Shown here: piece after piece, positions 8,803-17,954 of the stretch
How the letters are laid out: each line of letters begins with the position of its first letter
Position numbering within the stretch: position 1 is the stretch's first letter
From: Aliamphritea hakodatensis
GTDB taxonomy: Bacteria > Pseudomonadota > Gammaproteobacteria > Pseudomonadales > Balneatricaceae
Length of the DNA: 64,000 bases
Assembly: GCF_024347195.1 (NCBI RefSeq)
Contig: NZ_AP025281.1
Span: forward strand, 1,178,001-1,242,000
Direction of reading: 5' to 3'
Position numbers and translations under genes: made by a program
Notes under the pieces: generated by a model
Seen by the model: the letters and a program-made list of their open reading frames with translations, nothing else
Database searches by the model: none
What the model was told of the DNA's origin: nothing

Positions 8803-8911
8803 CACTATGATTTGGCAGTCATTGGTGAGCTGATTGCACAGCAGGCATTCATTTTTTCCTGCGGGCTGAATAAGATAGCCATTATTGTAGAGTTTTGTAT
8901 TAAGGAAACGA

Positions 8912-9496
8912 ATGTCTAGCGAAAGCCAAGCATCGGTTGATCAGAGGTTGGTTGAGCGGGTTCAAGCGGGTGACAAGACCGCCTTTGATTTATTGGTAAA
9001 AAAGTACCAGCACAAGATCATTGGTCTCATTGGCCGGTATGTATATGACCACCATGAGGCGATGGATGTTTCTCAGGAAGCATTTATTAAGGCGTACCGG
9101 GCGTTGCCAAAGTTTCGCGGCGACAGTGCGTTTTATACCTGGCTATACCGTATAGCAATCAATACGGCCAAGAATCATCTTGTGGCTAAAGGCCGGCGGC
9201 CACCTGATATGGATGTGGACGTGGATGATGCACATCAGTTAGAGAGTGGCCGGGGATTAAGAGATATTGAGAATCCGGAAAACAACTTATACCGCGATGA
9301 GTTGTCACAAGTGGTAAGAAAGACATTAGATAAGCTTCCTGAAGACCTGCGAGCGGCTTTATCGTTACGTGAGTTTGAAGGGCTCAGTTATGAAGATATC
9401 GCGAATATTATGGATTGTCCGGTGGGCACCGTCCGTTCCAGAATATTCCGGGCACGTGAAGCAATCGATAAAGAAATTGCTCCGTTTATACAATAA
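8912..9496 (+). CDS. rpoE: Envelope-stress sigma factor RpoE/AlgU
   Basis: 194 residues, standard for ECF sigma factors of the RpoE group. Region 2 shows DVSQEAFIKAYRALPKFRGDSAFYTW-type residues (about 54-79). Region 4 has LREFEGLSYEDIANIMDC PVGTVRSRIFRARE near residues 152-183, the helix-turn-helix that reads the GGAACTT -35 element. AAGGAAAC precedes the ATG. It directs envelope-stress transcription and is first in an operon with its anti-sigma factor, rseC and a degP-type gene. Confidence 0.97.
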   Translation: MSSESQASVDQRLVERVQAGDKTAFDLLVKKYQHKIIGLIGRYVYDHHEAMDVSQEAFIKAYRALPKFRGDSAFYTWLYRIAINTAKNHLVAKGRRPPDMDVDVDDAHQLESGRGLRDIENPENNLYRDELSQVVRKTLDKLPEDLRAALSLREFEGLSYEDIANIMDCPVGTVRSRIFRAREAIDKEIAPFIQ

Positions 9497-9569
9497 GGAT
9501 TGAGAGGTCTGGTGTTGTATAGAGAAAAGGTGAAATGCGTACTACTTTTAGTGTGTGAGGAGATCAGCA

Positions 9570-10409
9570 ATGAGTGATCATCAGCAAGAGACTATCTCAG
9601 CTCTGATGGATAATGAAGTCAGTGAGTTAGAGTTAAGAAGTCTGCTAAAACGGCTGCCTGAAGATCAGAAGTCCGGCGAAAAATGGCAACGGTATCATCT
9701 GGCCAGTTCTGTTATGAAACAGGATGAGTCTCCGGTAGTGATGGATATCAGCAGCGCTGTCATGGCTGCAGTCGATGATGAACCGACGTATACAATGAAG
9801 CCGGGTGAAGACTCTTCGGCGACGCGGACAATTGGTTGGCGTGAGTATCTGTTGAAACCTGTGGCAAGTATGGCAATGGCGGCTTCTGTAACAGCCGTTG
9901 TTATTCTGGGAGCTCAGCAATACGGTGGAGTTCCTGCCGGTGAAGGTTTAGCGCAAAGCACTCCGAATACTGGCTTTATTCTGCCGAATACGCCTGTCTC
10001 TGCGGATGTGTTACCGGCACAGTATGGTGATCGTACGGCGGAGACTGCTGAAGGTGAGCCTGATGTTATTCGTCTTAACCAGAGCCTCACAAAATATATT
10101 AAACAACATGAAACACTGGTTGCTGCAGAAGCATCGTCCTGGCAGCCGAACTGGGTACCTGAAGGGTATTCCCCAGTGAAAAACGGGCGCACTTCTACCG
10201 CTGAAGTTGCCGTCTTTTCTAATGGTAAGAATGCATTTACTGTGTGTGTTGAAGAACTGAAACAACAGGCTTCGCTTGAAGGCGTGACCCGGGTTGGCGA
10301 CGTTGTGGCTGTCGGAAAAACACAGGATGACCGTTTTATAACCGTTGTCGGTGATGTGCCTTTAACCGTTGCAGACCGGATTGCTAATTCAGTTAAAGCA
10401 AAAGACTGA
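9570..10409 (+). CDS. rseA: Anti-sigma-E factor RseA/MucA with fused RseB/MucB C-terminal domain
   Basis: 279 residues, against about 194 for Pseudomonas MucA and 216 for E. coli RseA. Residues 1-75 are the cytosolic sigma-binding domain (ISALMDNEVSELELRSLL, WQRYHLASSVM). One membrane helix lies at about 97-115. A MucA-like periplasmic part includes LTKYIKQHETL near 173. Residues 191-275 then match the C-terminal domain of RseB/MucB: WQPNWVPEGYSPV, VFSNGKNAFTVCVEE and FITVVGDVPLTVADRIANSVK. A separate rseB gene is absent, since rseC follows directly. The ATG at 9570 has GAGGAGA upstream. The domain reading is by eye against remembered RseB sequence. Confidence 0.88.
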   Translation: MSDHQQETISALMDNEVSELELRSLLKRLPEDQKSGEKWQRYHLASSVMKQDESPVVMDISSAVMAAVDDEPTYTMKPGEDSSATRTIGWREYLLKPVASMAMAASVTAVVILGAQQYGGVPAGEGLAQSTPNTGFILPNTPVSADVLPAQYGDRTAETAEGEPDVIRLNQSLTKYIKQHETLVAAEASSWQPNWVPEGYSPVKNGRTSTAEVAVFSNGKNAFTVCVEELKQQASLEGVTRVGDVVAVGKTQDDRFITVVGDVPLTVADRIANSVKAKD

Positions 10410-10445
10410 TTCAGGTGACTGAATCTTATTGTGTAGATATCTGAC

Positions 10446-10889
10446 ATGATTGAAGAAACAGGCCGGGTTATCTCTGTAAATGACGATAACTTGGTCGTGG
10501 AAACGGTTAAGCAGAGCAGTTGTTCAACTTGCAGTTCTCAAAAAAATTGCGGGCAAAGTTTGCTGGCAAAAGTAGGCGATGGCAGGAAGCTGAAAATCTC
10601 CGTTGATAATCCGGATAACCTGCCGGTTAAGCCTGATGATCAGGTTGTTCTGGGGGTTGAGGAAAGTACCTTCCTGAGTGCTTCGTTACTTATTTATCTG
10701 TTGCCTCTGGTTGCTATGTTTGTGCTGGCTGTATGTGCACAAATGGCAGCATATTCAGAACCTGTCGTCATTTTCAGTGCGCTGGCAGGCCTGCTGGTGG
10801 GGTTTCTGGCTGTGCGTTTAATTAGCCGGCGCTTTGGCAGAAACTGCCGTTTTCAGCCCGTCTTATTGCGTGTTGTTACTCATATCTGA
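10446..10889 (+). CDS. rseC: RseC/MucC-type sigma-E regulator
   Basis: 147 residues. The family has an N-terminal cysteine cluster, here C26, C29 and C35 (SSCSTCSSQKNCG), then two membrane helices (about 75-95 and 100-120) and a short basic tail. RseC/MucC modulates sigma-E signalling and has been linked to Rnf/SoxR-reducing functions in other bacteria. It is placed between rseA and the degP-type gene, where rseB-rseC would normally both be found. Confidence 0.92.
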   Translation: MIEETGRVISVNDDNLVVETVKQSSCSTCSSQKNCGQSLLAKVGDGRKLKISVDNPDNLPVKPDDQVVLGVEESTFLSASLLIYLLPLVAMFVLAVCAQMAAYSEPVVIFSALAGLLVGFLAVRLISRRFGRNCRFQPVLLRVVTHI

Positions 10890-10912
10890 TGTGGATGATT
10901 CAAGGATCCTGT

Positions 10913-12319
10913 ATGAAATCATTACATAAATTATTCAGTTTTATCATTTTGTTCGTCATTGTAGCGCCTGTTCAGGCGGCATTACCTGAGTTTAAGGAAC
11001 TGGTAAAAAAAGCATCGCCAGCAGTTGTTAACATCAGTACTACCCAGTCTCAGGCACAGCGGCAGAGTAATTTCCCAGAGTTTGAAGGGCCTAACGGCGA
11101 ACAGATTCCTGAAATATTCAGGCATTTCTTCCGTTTGCCTCCGGGTAATGAAGGTTCCCAGCCACGCCGTCAGGCGCCTCAGTCACTGGGTTCCGGGTTC
11201 ATCATTTCTGAAGACGGTTACGTGCTGACTAATCACCACGTGATTAAAGATGCGGATGAGGTCATTGTTCGTCTTAATGATCGTCGGCAACTGGAAGCAA
11301 AGGTGATTGGTTCGGATGAACGTTCGGACGTAGCGCTTTTGAAAATAGACGCGGATAACCTGCCAACGGTTCCGATGGGGAATTCAGATAAGGCCGAGGT
11401 GGGTGAATGGGTGCTGGCAATCGGATCGCCATTTGGATTCGATTACTCTGTAACGGCAGGCATTATCAGTGCGACAGACCGTAGCTTATCGAATGGCACC
11501 TACGTGCCGTTTATTCAGACGGACGTTGCGATTAATCCGGGTAACTCGGGTGGTCCGCTGTTTAATCTGGACGGTGAAGTTATCGGAATTAACTCGCAGA
11601 TCTATACCCGTTCTGGCGGTTTTATGGGGCTTTCATTCGCGATTCCCATGAATGTGGCAATGGATGTTGTCGATCAGCTCAAGGCAAATGGCGAAGTACA
11701 GCGCGGCTGGTTAGGTGTGGTGATTCAGGAAGTCAGCCGGGATCTGGCTGAGTCTTTTGGTCTGGATAAACCAGAAGGTGCTCTGGTTGCAAAAGTATTG
11801 CCGGGCAGCCCTGCCGAGGCGGCAGGTCTGATGGAAGGTGATGTGATTTACAGTTTTAACGGAATGGCGATTAACCGTTCCAGTGATTTGCCGCATCATG
11901 TGGGCAGAGTTAAGCCCGGTTCTGATGCCGTTGTGAGCGTGATCCGTAATGGCGGCCGCCAGAATATTGATGTAGCAATTGGTGTGCTTGATGACGGTGC
12001 GATGGCCATGAATACCCGTTCGCCAAAGAGTAATAAGCCTGATGCTAACCGGCTGAATATTCAGATTGGCGAGCTGGACCAGCAGGTGAAAGATCGCTGG
12101 AATGTCGCCTCCGGGGTGATTGTGCGCCGTGTTGATGCCGGGGCTGGGGCGGATGCCGGTCTGCTACCGGGTGACGTTATTACAATACTGAACGGCCAGC
12201 GCATTGAATCTGCGGGACAGTTCGGTGAGGTGGTTGCTGATTTGCCAACAGGAAAAGCTGTGCCAATGCGAATTGTTCGCCGCGGCAGCCCAATGTTTAT
12301 CCCGCTTAAACTGAAGTAA
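10913..12319 (+). CDS. degP: Periplasmic serine endoprotease DegP/MucD
   Basis: About 468 residues from the ATG at 10913, which has AAGGAT upstream. A signal peptide ends near VQA-AL (residue 22-23). The trypsin-like domain carries the HtrA triad: H109 in TNHHVI, D139 in ERSDVALLK, S212 in NPGNSGGPL. Two PDZ domains follow (about 260-350 and 375-460), the DegP/DegQ/MucD layout. It degrades or refolds misfolded envelope proteins and, being in the sigma-E operon as in Pseudomonas mucD, is presumably induced by envelope stress. A hairpin terminator closes the operon. Confidence 0.96.
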   Translation: MKSLHKLFSFIILFVIVAPVQAALPEFKELVKKASPAVVNISTTQSQAQRQSNFPEFEGPNGEQIPEIFRHFFRLPPGNEGSQPRRQAPQSLGSGFIISEDGYVLTNHHVIKDADEVIVRLNDRRQLEAKVIGSDERSDVALLKIDADNLPTVPMGNSDKAEVGEWVLAIGSPFGFDYSVTAGIISATDRSLSNGTYVPFIQTDVAINPGNSGGPLFNLDGEVIGINSQIYTRSGGFMGLSFAIPMNVAMDVVDQLKANGEVQRGWLGVVIQEVSRDLAESFGLDKPEGALVAKVLPGSPAEAAGLMEGDVIYSFNGMAINRSSDLPHHVGRVKPGSDAVVSVIRNGGRQNIDVAIGVLDDGAMAMNTRSPKSNKPDANRLNIQIGELDQQVKDRWNVASGVIVRRVDAGAGADAGLLPGDVITILNGQRIESAGQFGEVVADLPTGKAVPMRIVRRGSPMFIPLKLK

Positions 12320-12335
12320 ACAGACCGTGAAACAG

Positions 12336-12363
12336 GAAGGGAGCATGACTCCCTTCTTTTTTG
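12336..12363 (+). terminator. Rho-independent terminator of the rpoE-degP operon
   Basis: Arms GAAGGGAG and CTCCCTTC enclose a five-base loop and are followed by a run of seven T. Confidence 0.9.
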
Positions 12364-12516
12364 TGCTTTTCTTCTTTTGACTGCTTGCAGAGGTTGGCTT
12401 TATCGGCGGGTTTTCAATGGCCGCGCAAAGTTAAATACGGTACACTTGGCCGCTTCTGATTTCGCGCCTGTTTGTAAGCAATCGCGCGCCCTATATCTTA
12501 TGCTGGTGAATGCACG

Positions 12517-14316
12517 GTGAGTAAGCTCGATCATATTCGAAATTTTTCAATTATTGCCCATATCGACCACGGTAAATCTACCCTGGCAGACCGCTTTATT
12601 CAGACCTGCGGAGGTTTGTCTGAACGTGAAATGGCAGCCCAGGTGCTTGACTCAATGGATATTGAGCGTGAGCGCGGTATTACGATTAAGGCGCAGAGTG
12701 TCACGCTGAACTATACAGCGAAAGACGGCGAAACTTATCAGCTGAACTTTATCGATACGCCGGGGCACGTGGACTTCAGTTATGAAGTATCCCGTTCACT
12801 TGCATCCTGTGAAGGCGCTTTGCTGGTGGTTGATGCCGCGCAGGGTGTTGAAGCCCAGTCTGTTGCTAACTGTTATACAGCGCTGGAACAGGGACTGGAA
12901 GTACTGCCGGTACTGAATAAGATGGACTTGCCACAGGCTGAACCTGATCGCGTTCGGCTGGAAATTGAAGAAGTCATCGGTATTGATGCGACCGATGCCG
13001 TACCTTGCAGTGCAAAAAGTGGCCTGGGCATTGATGATGTACTCGAAGCGCTGGTGGAAACAATCCCTGCACCGGAAGGTAATGTGGATGCACCTCTTCA
13101 GGCCCTGATTATTGATTCCTGGTTTGATAACTATCTGGGTGTGGTCTCACTTGTACGTGTTAAAGACGGTGTGCTGCGTAAGAAAGATAAGATTGTTATT
13201 AAGTCGACCGGTCAGGTTCAGAGTGTCGACAGTGTCGGTATTTTTACCCCGAAACGGCATGAAACCAATGAGCTGAAAGCCGGTGAAGTAGGCTACGTTG
13301 TCGCGGGCATCAAAGACATTCATGGCGCTCCGGTAGGTGATACCATAACCCACGCCAAAACTCCTGAAGTTGAAAGCCTGCCAGGCTTCCAGAAAGTTCA
13401 GCCGCAGGTATATGCCGGCTTATTCCCGACCAGTTCAGATGACTATGAAGACTTCCGTGAGGCGCTGGATAAACTGACGCTGAACGATGCTTCTTTATTT
13501 TTTGAACCAGAATCTTCCGATGCGCTGGGTTTCGGTTTCCGCTGTGGCTTCCTTGGCATGCTGCACATGGAGATCATTCAGGAGCGTTTAGAACGTGAAT
13601 ATAATCTGGACCTGGTGACCACTGCACCGACAGTAATTTACGAACTTGAAATGAATAATAAAGATATTATTCATATCGACAGCCCCTCGAAACTGCCGGA
13701 TCTTGGCTCTATTAACGAGATGCGTGAGCCAATCGTCGAAGCCAATATTCTGGTGCCGCAGGACTATCTTGGCCAGGTTATCGGTCTGTGCGTCGATAAG
13801 CGTGGTGTTCAGAAGCAAATGAACTTTGTCGGTAATCAGGTGCAGATTTCATATGAGCTGCCAATGGCCGAGGTGGTACTGGATTTCTTCGATCGTCTGA
13901 AGTCAGTCAGTCGGGGTTATGCTTCGCTGGAATATAATTTTGTTCGGTTTGAAGAAGCTAAGCTGGTGCGGCTTGATATTCTGATTAACGGTGAAAAAGT
14001 CGATGCACTGGCGGTTATTCTGCATAAAGATAATGCTATGTACCGTGGCCGTATGCTGTGTGAAAAGATGAAAGAACTGATTCCCCGTCAAATGTTTGAT
14101 GTGGCGATTCAGGCCGCCATTGGCGGTAAAATCATTTCCCGGACAACTGTAAAAGCGCTGCGTAAAAACGTAACGGCTAAGTGTTACGGCGGTGATGTGA
14201 GCCGTAAGAAGAAACTGCTGCAAAAGCAGAAAGAAGGTAAGAAACGTATGAAGCAGGTTGGCCGTGTTGAGATTCCTCAGGACGCATTCCTGGCTGTATT
14301 AAAAGTTGATAACTAG
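12517..14316 (+). CDS. lepA: Elongation factor 4 (back-translocating GTPase LepA)
   Basis: 599 residues, typical of LepA. The GTPase domain has AHIDHGKSTLADR (P-loop), RGITIKAQ (switch I), DTPGHVDF (G3) and NKMDLP (G4). The LepA-specific C-terminal domain ends with the basic RKKKLLQKQKEGKKRMK. It acts on ribosomes, in translation fidelity and subunit biogenesis under stress. The start is GTG at 12517. It leads the lepA-lepB-DUF4845-rnc-era-recO run, where genes are nearly contiguous. Confidence 0.98.
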   Translation: MSKLDHIRNFSIIAHIDHGKSTLADRFIQTCGGLSEREMAAQVLDSMDIERERGITIKAQSVTLNYTAKDGETYQLNFIDTPGHVDFSYEVSRSLASCEGALLVVDAAQGVEAQSVANCYTALEQGLEVLPVLNKMDLPQAEPDRVRLEIEEVIGIDATDAVPCSAKSGLGIDDVLEALVETIPAPEGNVDAPLQALIIDSWFDNYLGVVSLVRVKDGVLRKKDKIVIKSTGQVQSVDSVGIFTPKRHETNELKAGEVGYVVAGIKDIHGAPVGDTITHAKTPEVESLPGFQKVQPQVYAGLFPTSSDDYEDFREALDKLTLNDASLFFEPESSDALGFGFRCGFLGMLHMEIIQERLEREYNLDLVTTAPTVIYELEMNNKDIIHIDSPSKLPDLGSINEMREPIVEANILVPQDYLGQVIGLCVDKRGVQKQMNFVGNQVQISYELPMAEVVLDFFDRLKSVSRGYASLEYNFVRFEEAKLVRLDILINGEKVDALAVILHKDNAMYRGRMLCEKMKELIPRQMFDVAIQAAIGGKIISRTTVKALRKNVTAKCYGGDVSRKKKLLQKQKEGKKRMKQVGRVEIPQDAFLAVLKVDN

Positions 14317-14324
14317 GAACAAGC

Positions 14325-15146
14325 ATGGACTTTGACTTTGCACTGGTACTGGTCGCGTTAACCTTTCTGGCTGCGCTTGGGTGGGTATATGACCGGGTTA
14401 TGTTGTCTGCGAACCGTCGTCAGCGGATTGCTGTTGCGGCTGCGCAGGCAGCTGAGAACGGTACCTCACTTTCTGATGATACGCTCGACGGGCTGAATAA
14501 AGAAAATGCGCTGATTGATACTGCGCGGTCTTTATTTCCGGTGTTATTCATTGTCCTTATTCTTCGTTCTTTTTTGGTAGAACCTTTCCAGATTCCGTCC
14601 GGATCTATGCTGCCAACCCTTAAAATCGGCGACTTTATACTGGTTAATAAATGGGAATACGGGTTCCGTTTGCCGGTACTGGGTACCAAGGTTATTCCGA
14701 TGAATGACCCGCAGCGGGGCGATGTGGTTGTTTTCAAATACCCTAAACAGCCGGCCATTAATTACATAAAGCGGGTAGTCGGTTTACCCGGTGACCGTAT
14801 TAAGTACTTTAATAAAGTGCTATATGTTAATGATAAACCCCAGCCGCAGAAGGTGCTGGCGCAGCTGCCTCCGGGTAAGCCGGTGCGGGCGCTGATCGAA
14901 GAACAGCTGGGGCCGGTGACTCACGAAATGTATCGTGATCTGACTCCGCCAAGGATTGCGGCAGAGTGGGTAGTGCCGGAAGGACATTATTTCATGGTTG
15001 GGGATAACCGCGACAACAGTAACGACAGCCGTTACTGGGGCTTTGTGCCTGATGAGTTGCTGGTTGGTAAGGCGTTTGCAGTGTGGATGCACTGGAATAC
15101 CTTCTTCTCTGTCCCTGACTTTGGTGATGCAAGGATGATTAAGTAA
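14325..15146 (+). CDS. lepB: Signal peptidase I
   Basis: 273 residues. Two membrane helices lie at about 4-22 and 68-84, with the catalytic domain on the periplasmic side. The catalytic dyad is visible: S94 in PSGSMLPTL and K149 in YIKRVVGLPGD. The box E motif GDNRDNSNDSR follows. LepB removes signal peptides from exported proteins, such as the DegP-type protease, OmpA-family and AapJ proteins here. It begins eight bases after lepA, the classical lepAB pairing. Confidence 0.97.
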   Translation: MDFDFALVLVALTFLAALGWVYDRVMLSANRRQRIAVAAAQAAENGTSLSDDTLDGLNKENALIDTARSLFPVLFIVLILRSFLVEPFQIPSGSMLPTLKIGDFILVNKWEYGFRLPVLGTKVIPMNDPQRGDVVVFKYPKQPAINYIKRVVGLPGDRIKYFNKVLYVNDKPQPQKVLAQLPPGKPVRALIEEQLGPVTHEMYRDLTPPRIAAEWVVPEGHYFMVGDNRDNSNDSRYWGFVPDELLVGKAFAVWMHWNTFFSVPDFGDARMIK

Positions 15147-15165
15147 CCTCGGAGAGGTCTGCAAT

Positions 15166-15534
15166 ATGAGACGACAACAGCGTGGTGCATCTTTTTTTTC
15201 AACCATGATGATTCTGATGGTCATCGGTATTTTTGCAGCCGTGGGCCTGAAGCTATACCCGGTTTTTTTTGATCATTACCTGATCAATTCAACGGTTGTT
15301 GATCTGACTGAAAATCAGTCAGAAATTGCCAAATCGAACCGGGAAATCCGGTTGTCGTTATCGAAACGTTTCCGCATAAATCAGGTTAAGCTGCCTTCAG
15401 AAGAAGCGCTGAAACTGGAACGGAACGAAGGTGTATTAACTATTACACTGAATTACCAGGTCGAAGTGCCAATGTTCTTTAACGTTGCTGCTTTGGTAAA
15501 GTTTGATGAGAAGTATGAAGTGATTCCCCGTTGA
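15166..15534 (+). CDS. DUF4845 single-pass membrane protein
   Basis: 122 residues. A basic N-terminus (RRQQRG) leads into one hydrophobic helix at about 10-30 (STMMILMVIGIFAAVGLKLY), resembling type IV pilin-like or secreted-domain proteins. The rest is a small soluble domain. A DUF4845 gene between lepB and rnc is conserved in pseudomonads and relatives; its function is not established. Its stop overlaps the TTG start of rnc, so the two are probably translationally coupled. Confidence 0.85.
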   Translation: MRRQQRGASFFSTMMILMVIGIFAAVGLKLYPVFFDHYLINSTVVDLTENQSEIAKSNREIRLSLSKRFRINQVKLPSEEALKLERNEGVLTITLNYQVEVPMFFNVAALVKFDEKYEVIPR

Positions 15535-16217
15535 TTATTAAGTCTGTCACAGAGCTGGCCCGAAAGCTGAATTACACCTTTAAGGATGAAAGTCTTGCTG
15601 AGCTGGCTGTTACCCACCGCAGTCATGGAAAGCGGAATAACGAGCGTCTGGAGTTTCTTGGCGATTCTATTCTGAATTTTGTGATCGCTGAGGCGTTGTT
15701 TAAACGTTTTCCTGAAGCGAAAGAAGGTCAGTTAAGCCGGTTGCGGGCACAGTTGGTTAAGGGTGAAACCCTGGCCGAGATCGCCCGTGAAATGAAACTG
15801 GGAGATTATCTGAAGCTGGGGTCCGGTGAGCTGAAAAGCGGCGGCTTTCGTCGTGATTCAATTCTGGCCGATGCGGTTGAAGCGATTATCGGTGCCATTT
15901 ATCTGGACAGCGATATGGAGGTCTGCCGCGGTTACGTTTTGCGCTGGTATAAAGAACGTCTCGAGCAGACGAATTTGCAGAATACCCAGAAAGATTCCAA
16001 GACCCGCCTGCAGGAGTTTTTACAGTCCCGCCGGGTTGCTTTGCCTGAATACGAACTGATGTCCGTTGAAGGGGAAGCCCATCAGCAGACATTTTATATC
16101 CGCTGTACTGTGAGCCTGCTGGATAAACCTACCGAAGGAACCGGTAACAGTCGCCGTCAGGCGGAACAGGAAGCGGCCCGTGAGGCACTTGTTGAACTGA
16201 AAGTGGGTGTCGCATGA
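15531..16217 (+). CDS. rnc: Ribonuclease III
   Basis: 228 residues. The RNase III signature NERLEFLGDSILNF carries catalytic acidic residues near 38-50, with the second acidic cluster in ADAVEAIIGAIY. A C-terminal double-stranded RNA-binding domain (about 155-225) ends in GNSRRQAEQEAAREAL. It cuts double-stranded RNA in rRNA maturation and mRNA turnover. The only reasonable start is TTG at 15531, overlapping the previous stop; the stop in turn overlaps the era ATG. This suggests expression depends on coupling. Confidence 0.96.
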   Translation: MIIKSVTELARKLNYTFKDESLAELAVTHRSHGKRNNERLEFLGDSILNFVIAEALFKRFPEAKEGQLSRLRAQLVKGETLAEIAREMKLGDYLKLGSGELKSGGFRRDSILADAVEAIIGAIYLDSDMEVCRGYVLRWYKERLEQTNLQNTQKDSKTRLQEFLQSRRVALPEYELMSVEGEAHQQTFYIRCTVSLLDKPTEGTGNSRRQAEQEAAREALVELKVGVA

Positions 16218-17149
16218 GCCGGGATCTGAGTTACATGCTGGCTGAGCCGAATGATAATCAGCATTGTGGATTTGTGGCGATCGTTGGCCGGCCTAACGTC
16301 GGTAAGTCGACGCTGCTGAATTACATTCTTGGCCAGAAGCTGAGTATTACTTCCCGTAAGCCTCAGACAACCCGTCATCAGATTTCAGGCATTAAGACTG
16401 AAGGGGACATTCAGGCGGTTTATGTCGATACGCCGGGTTTGCATAAAGACCAGGATAAAGCGATTAACCGCTACATGAATAAAGCGGCCAGTTCTGCACT
16501 CCGGGACGTGGATGCGGTGATTTTTATCATTGACCGTACCGCCTGGACAGATGAAGACCAGATCGTGTTCGACAAGGTTCAGGGGGCTAAATGCCCAGTC
16601 ATTCTGGCGGTCAATAAGATTGATCAGCTGGAAGATAAAGAATCCCTGTTGCCACACCTGGCTGTGCTATCTGAAAAAATGGATTTTCAGGAAATCATTC
16701 CTATCTCTGCGGAGAAAGGCACCAATGTTGACCGGCTTGAAGCAGCGGTGAATGCGCAGCTGCCAAAAAGCATGCATTTTTATCCGGAAGATCAGATTAC
16801 TGACCGCAGTTCCCGTTTTTTAGCGGCAGAACTTGTGCGTGAGAAACTGATGCGTAATCTGGGGGATGAGATCCCTTACGGTACGACGGTGGAAATCGAA
16901 GAGTTCGGCAGAAATGAGCGGGGCATCCTGGTGATTCATGCACTGATTCTGGTCGAGCGGGAAGGGCAGAAACGTATAGTTATCGGTGATAAAGGTGCCA
17001 AGATCAAAGGCATCGGGCGGGATGCCCGCATCGATATGGAAGATATGTTCGAGACCAAGGTCATGCTGAACCTGTGGGTTAAGGTCCGTTCTAACTGGTC
17101 CGATGATGAAAGGGCGCTTCGCAGCCTTGGTTATAACGATCTGGACTGA
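16214..17149 (+). CDS. era: GTPase Era, 30S assembly factor
   Basis: 311 residues. The GTPase domain shows GRPNVGKSTLLN (G1), DTPGLHK (G3) and NKIDQ (G4). The C-terminal KH domain includes IVIGDKGAKIKGIGRDAR, which binds the 3' end of 16S rRNA. Era assists maturation of the small ribosomal subunit at the membrane. Its ATG overlaps the rnc stop by four bases, the usual rnc-era-recO arrangement. Confidence 0.98.
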   Translation: MSRDLSYMLAEPNDNQHCGFVAIVGRPNVGKSTLLNYILGQKLSITSRKPQTTRHQISGIKTEGDIQAVYVDTPGLHKDQDKAINRYMNKAASSALRDVDAVIFIIDRTAWTDEDQIVFDKVQGAKCPVILAVNKIDQLEDKESLLPHLAVLSEKMDFQEIIPISAEKGTNVDRLEAAVNAQLPKSMHFYPEDQITDRSSRFLAAELVREKLMRNLGDEIPYGTTVEIEEFGRNERGILVIHALILVEREGQKRIVIGDKGAKIKGIGRDARIDMEDMFETKVMLNLWVKVRSNWSDDERALRSLGYNDLD

Positions 17150-17175
17150 TCTGACCCTCCGGCAGGCGGCTTAAG

Positions 17176-17880
17176 ATGGCGTTTCAGGTAGATGCGCAGG
17201 CCGCTTATGTTTTACATAGCCGGCCTTACCGGGACACCAGTGCGCTGGTGGACTTCTTCACACTTGAGCATGGAAAAGTCAGTGCGGTCGTGAAAGGCGC
17301 CCGCAATCCCAAGTCAAAATTCCGTGCCGTTCTGCAACCGTTCACACCTCTGCAAATTAGCTGGCGGGGCCGCCAGGAACTGAAAACGCTGATCACGGCT
17401 GAAGCTGTTGCTGCGCCGGTTTTTCTGACCGGCTCTGCGCTGTTATGCGGTTTGTATGTGAACGAACTTCTGGAACGGTTGCTGCAAAATATTGATCCGC
17501 ACCCCAGACTCTATGTTTATTATCAGTATGTGCTGAATGAGTTGCTTGACGGCACCGATATAGAGGTAGCGCTGCGGGTCTTTGAGCGTCAGCTGTTACA
17601 ACAGCTGGGTTATGATTTTGATTTTACCCGCTGTCTCCCTGAACGGCACTATTATTATCATCCGGAACAGGGTTTTTGCCAGACCAGTCCGATGAATAAA
17701 GCAGCTCTGCCTGCCGAGCTACTGCAGGCGATGGGGCGGGAAGAATATACTCAGGCAGCCGTCAGAAAGGTTGCCAAGCGATTAATGCGTCAGGTGTTTG
17801 ATCATTTACTCGGACATCAGCGTTTACGCAGCCGTGAGTTATTCACTAAAATAAGTATTCAGGCGGGTGCCGGCGATTAG
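17176..17880 (+). CDS. recO: DNA repair protein RecO
   Basis: 234 residues, usual for RecO. The N-terminal OB-fold begins with AAYVLHSRPYRDTSALVDFFT and contains GARNPKSKFRAVLQPF. The helical C-terminal domain has GLYVNELLERLL. With RecR and RecF it loads RecA on gapped single-stranded DNA. It lies directly after era. Confidence 0.96.
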   Translation: MAFQVDAQAAYVLHSRPYRDTSALVDFFTLEHGKVSAVVKGARNPKSKFRAVLQPFTPLQISWRGRQELKTLITAEAVAAPVFLTGSALLCGLYVNELLERLLQNIDPHPRLYVYYQYVLNELLDGTDIEVALRVFERQLLQQLGYDFDFTRCLPERHYYYHPEQGFCQTSPMNKAALPAELLQAMGREEYTQAAVRKVAKRLMRQVFDHLLGHQRLRSRELFTKISIQAGAGD

Positions 17881-17954
17881 CTGATAAGGGCTGATCATTT
17901 TTTTTTTTTGATTTTTTCCGGCTCAAAAAGAGTCCGGTGTATTAGGGGATTACA

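Noticed and set aside
9914..10447. 177-residue frame opposite rseA and its 3' end
   Set aside because: Shadow of the anti-sigma gene; composition is Ser/Thr-rich without motif.
17900..17938. Terminator before pdxJ (T12 run and CCGG hairpin)
   Set aside because: The T run has no stable stem before it, and the CCGG stem has a bulge and no T run after it.
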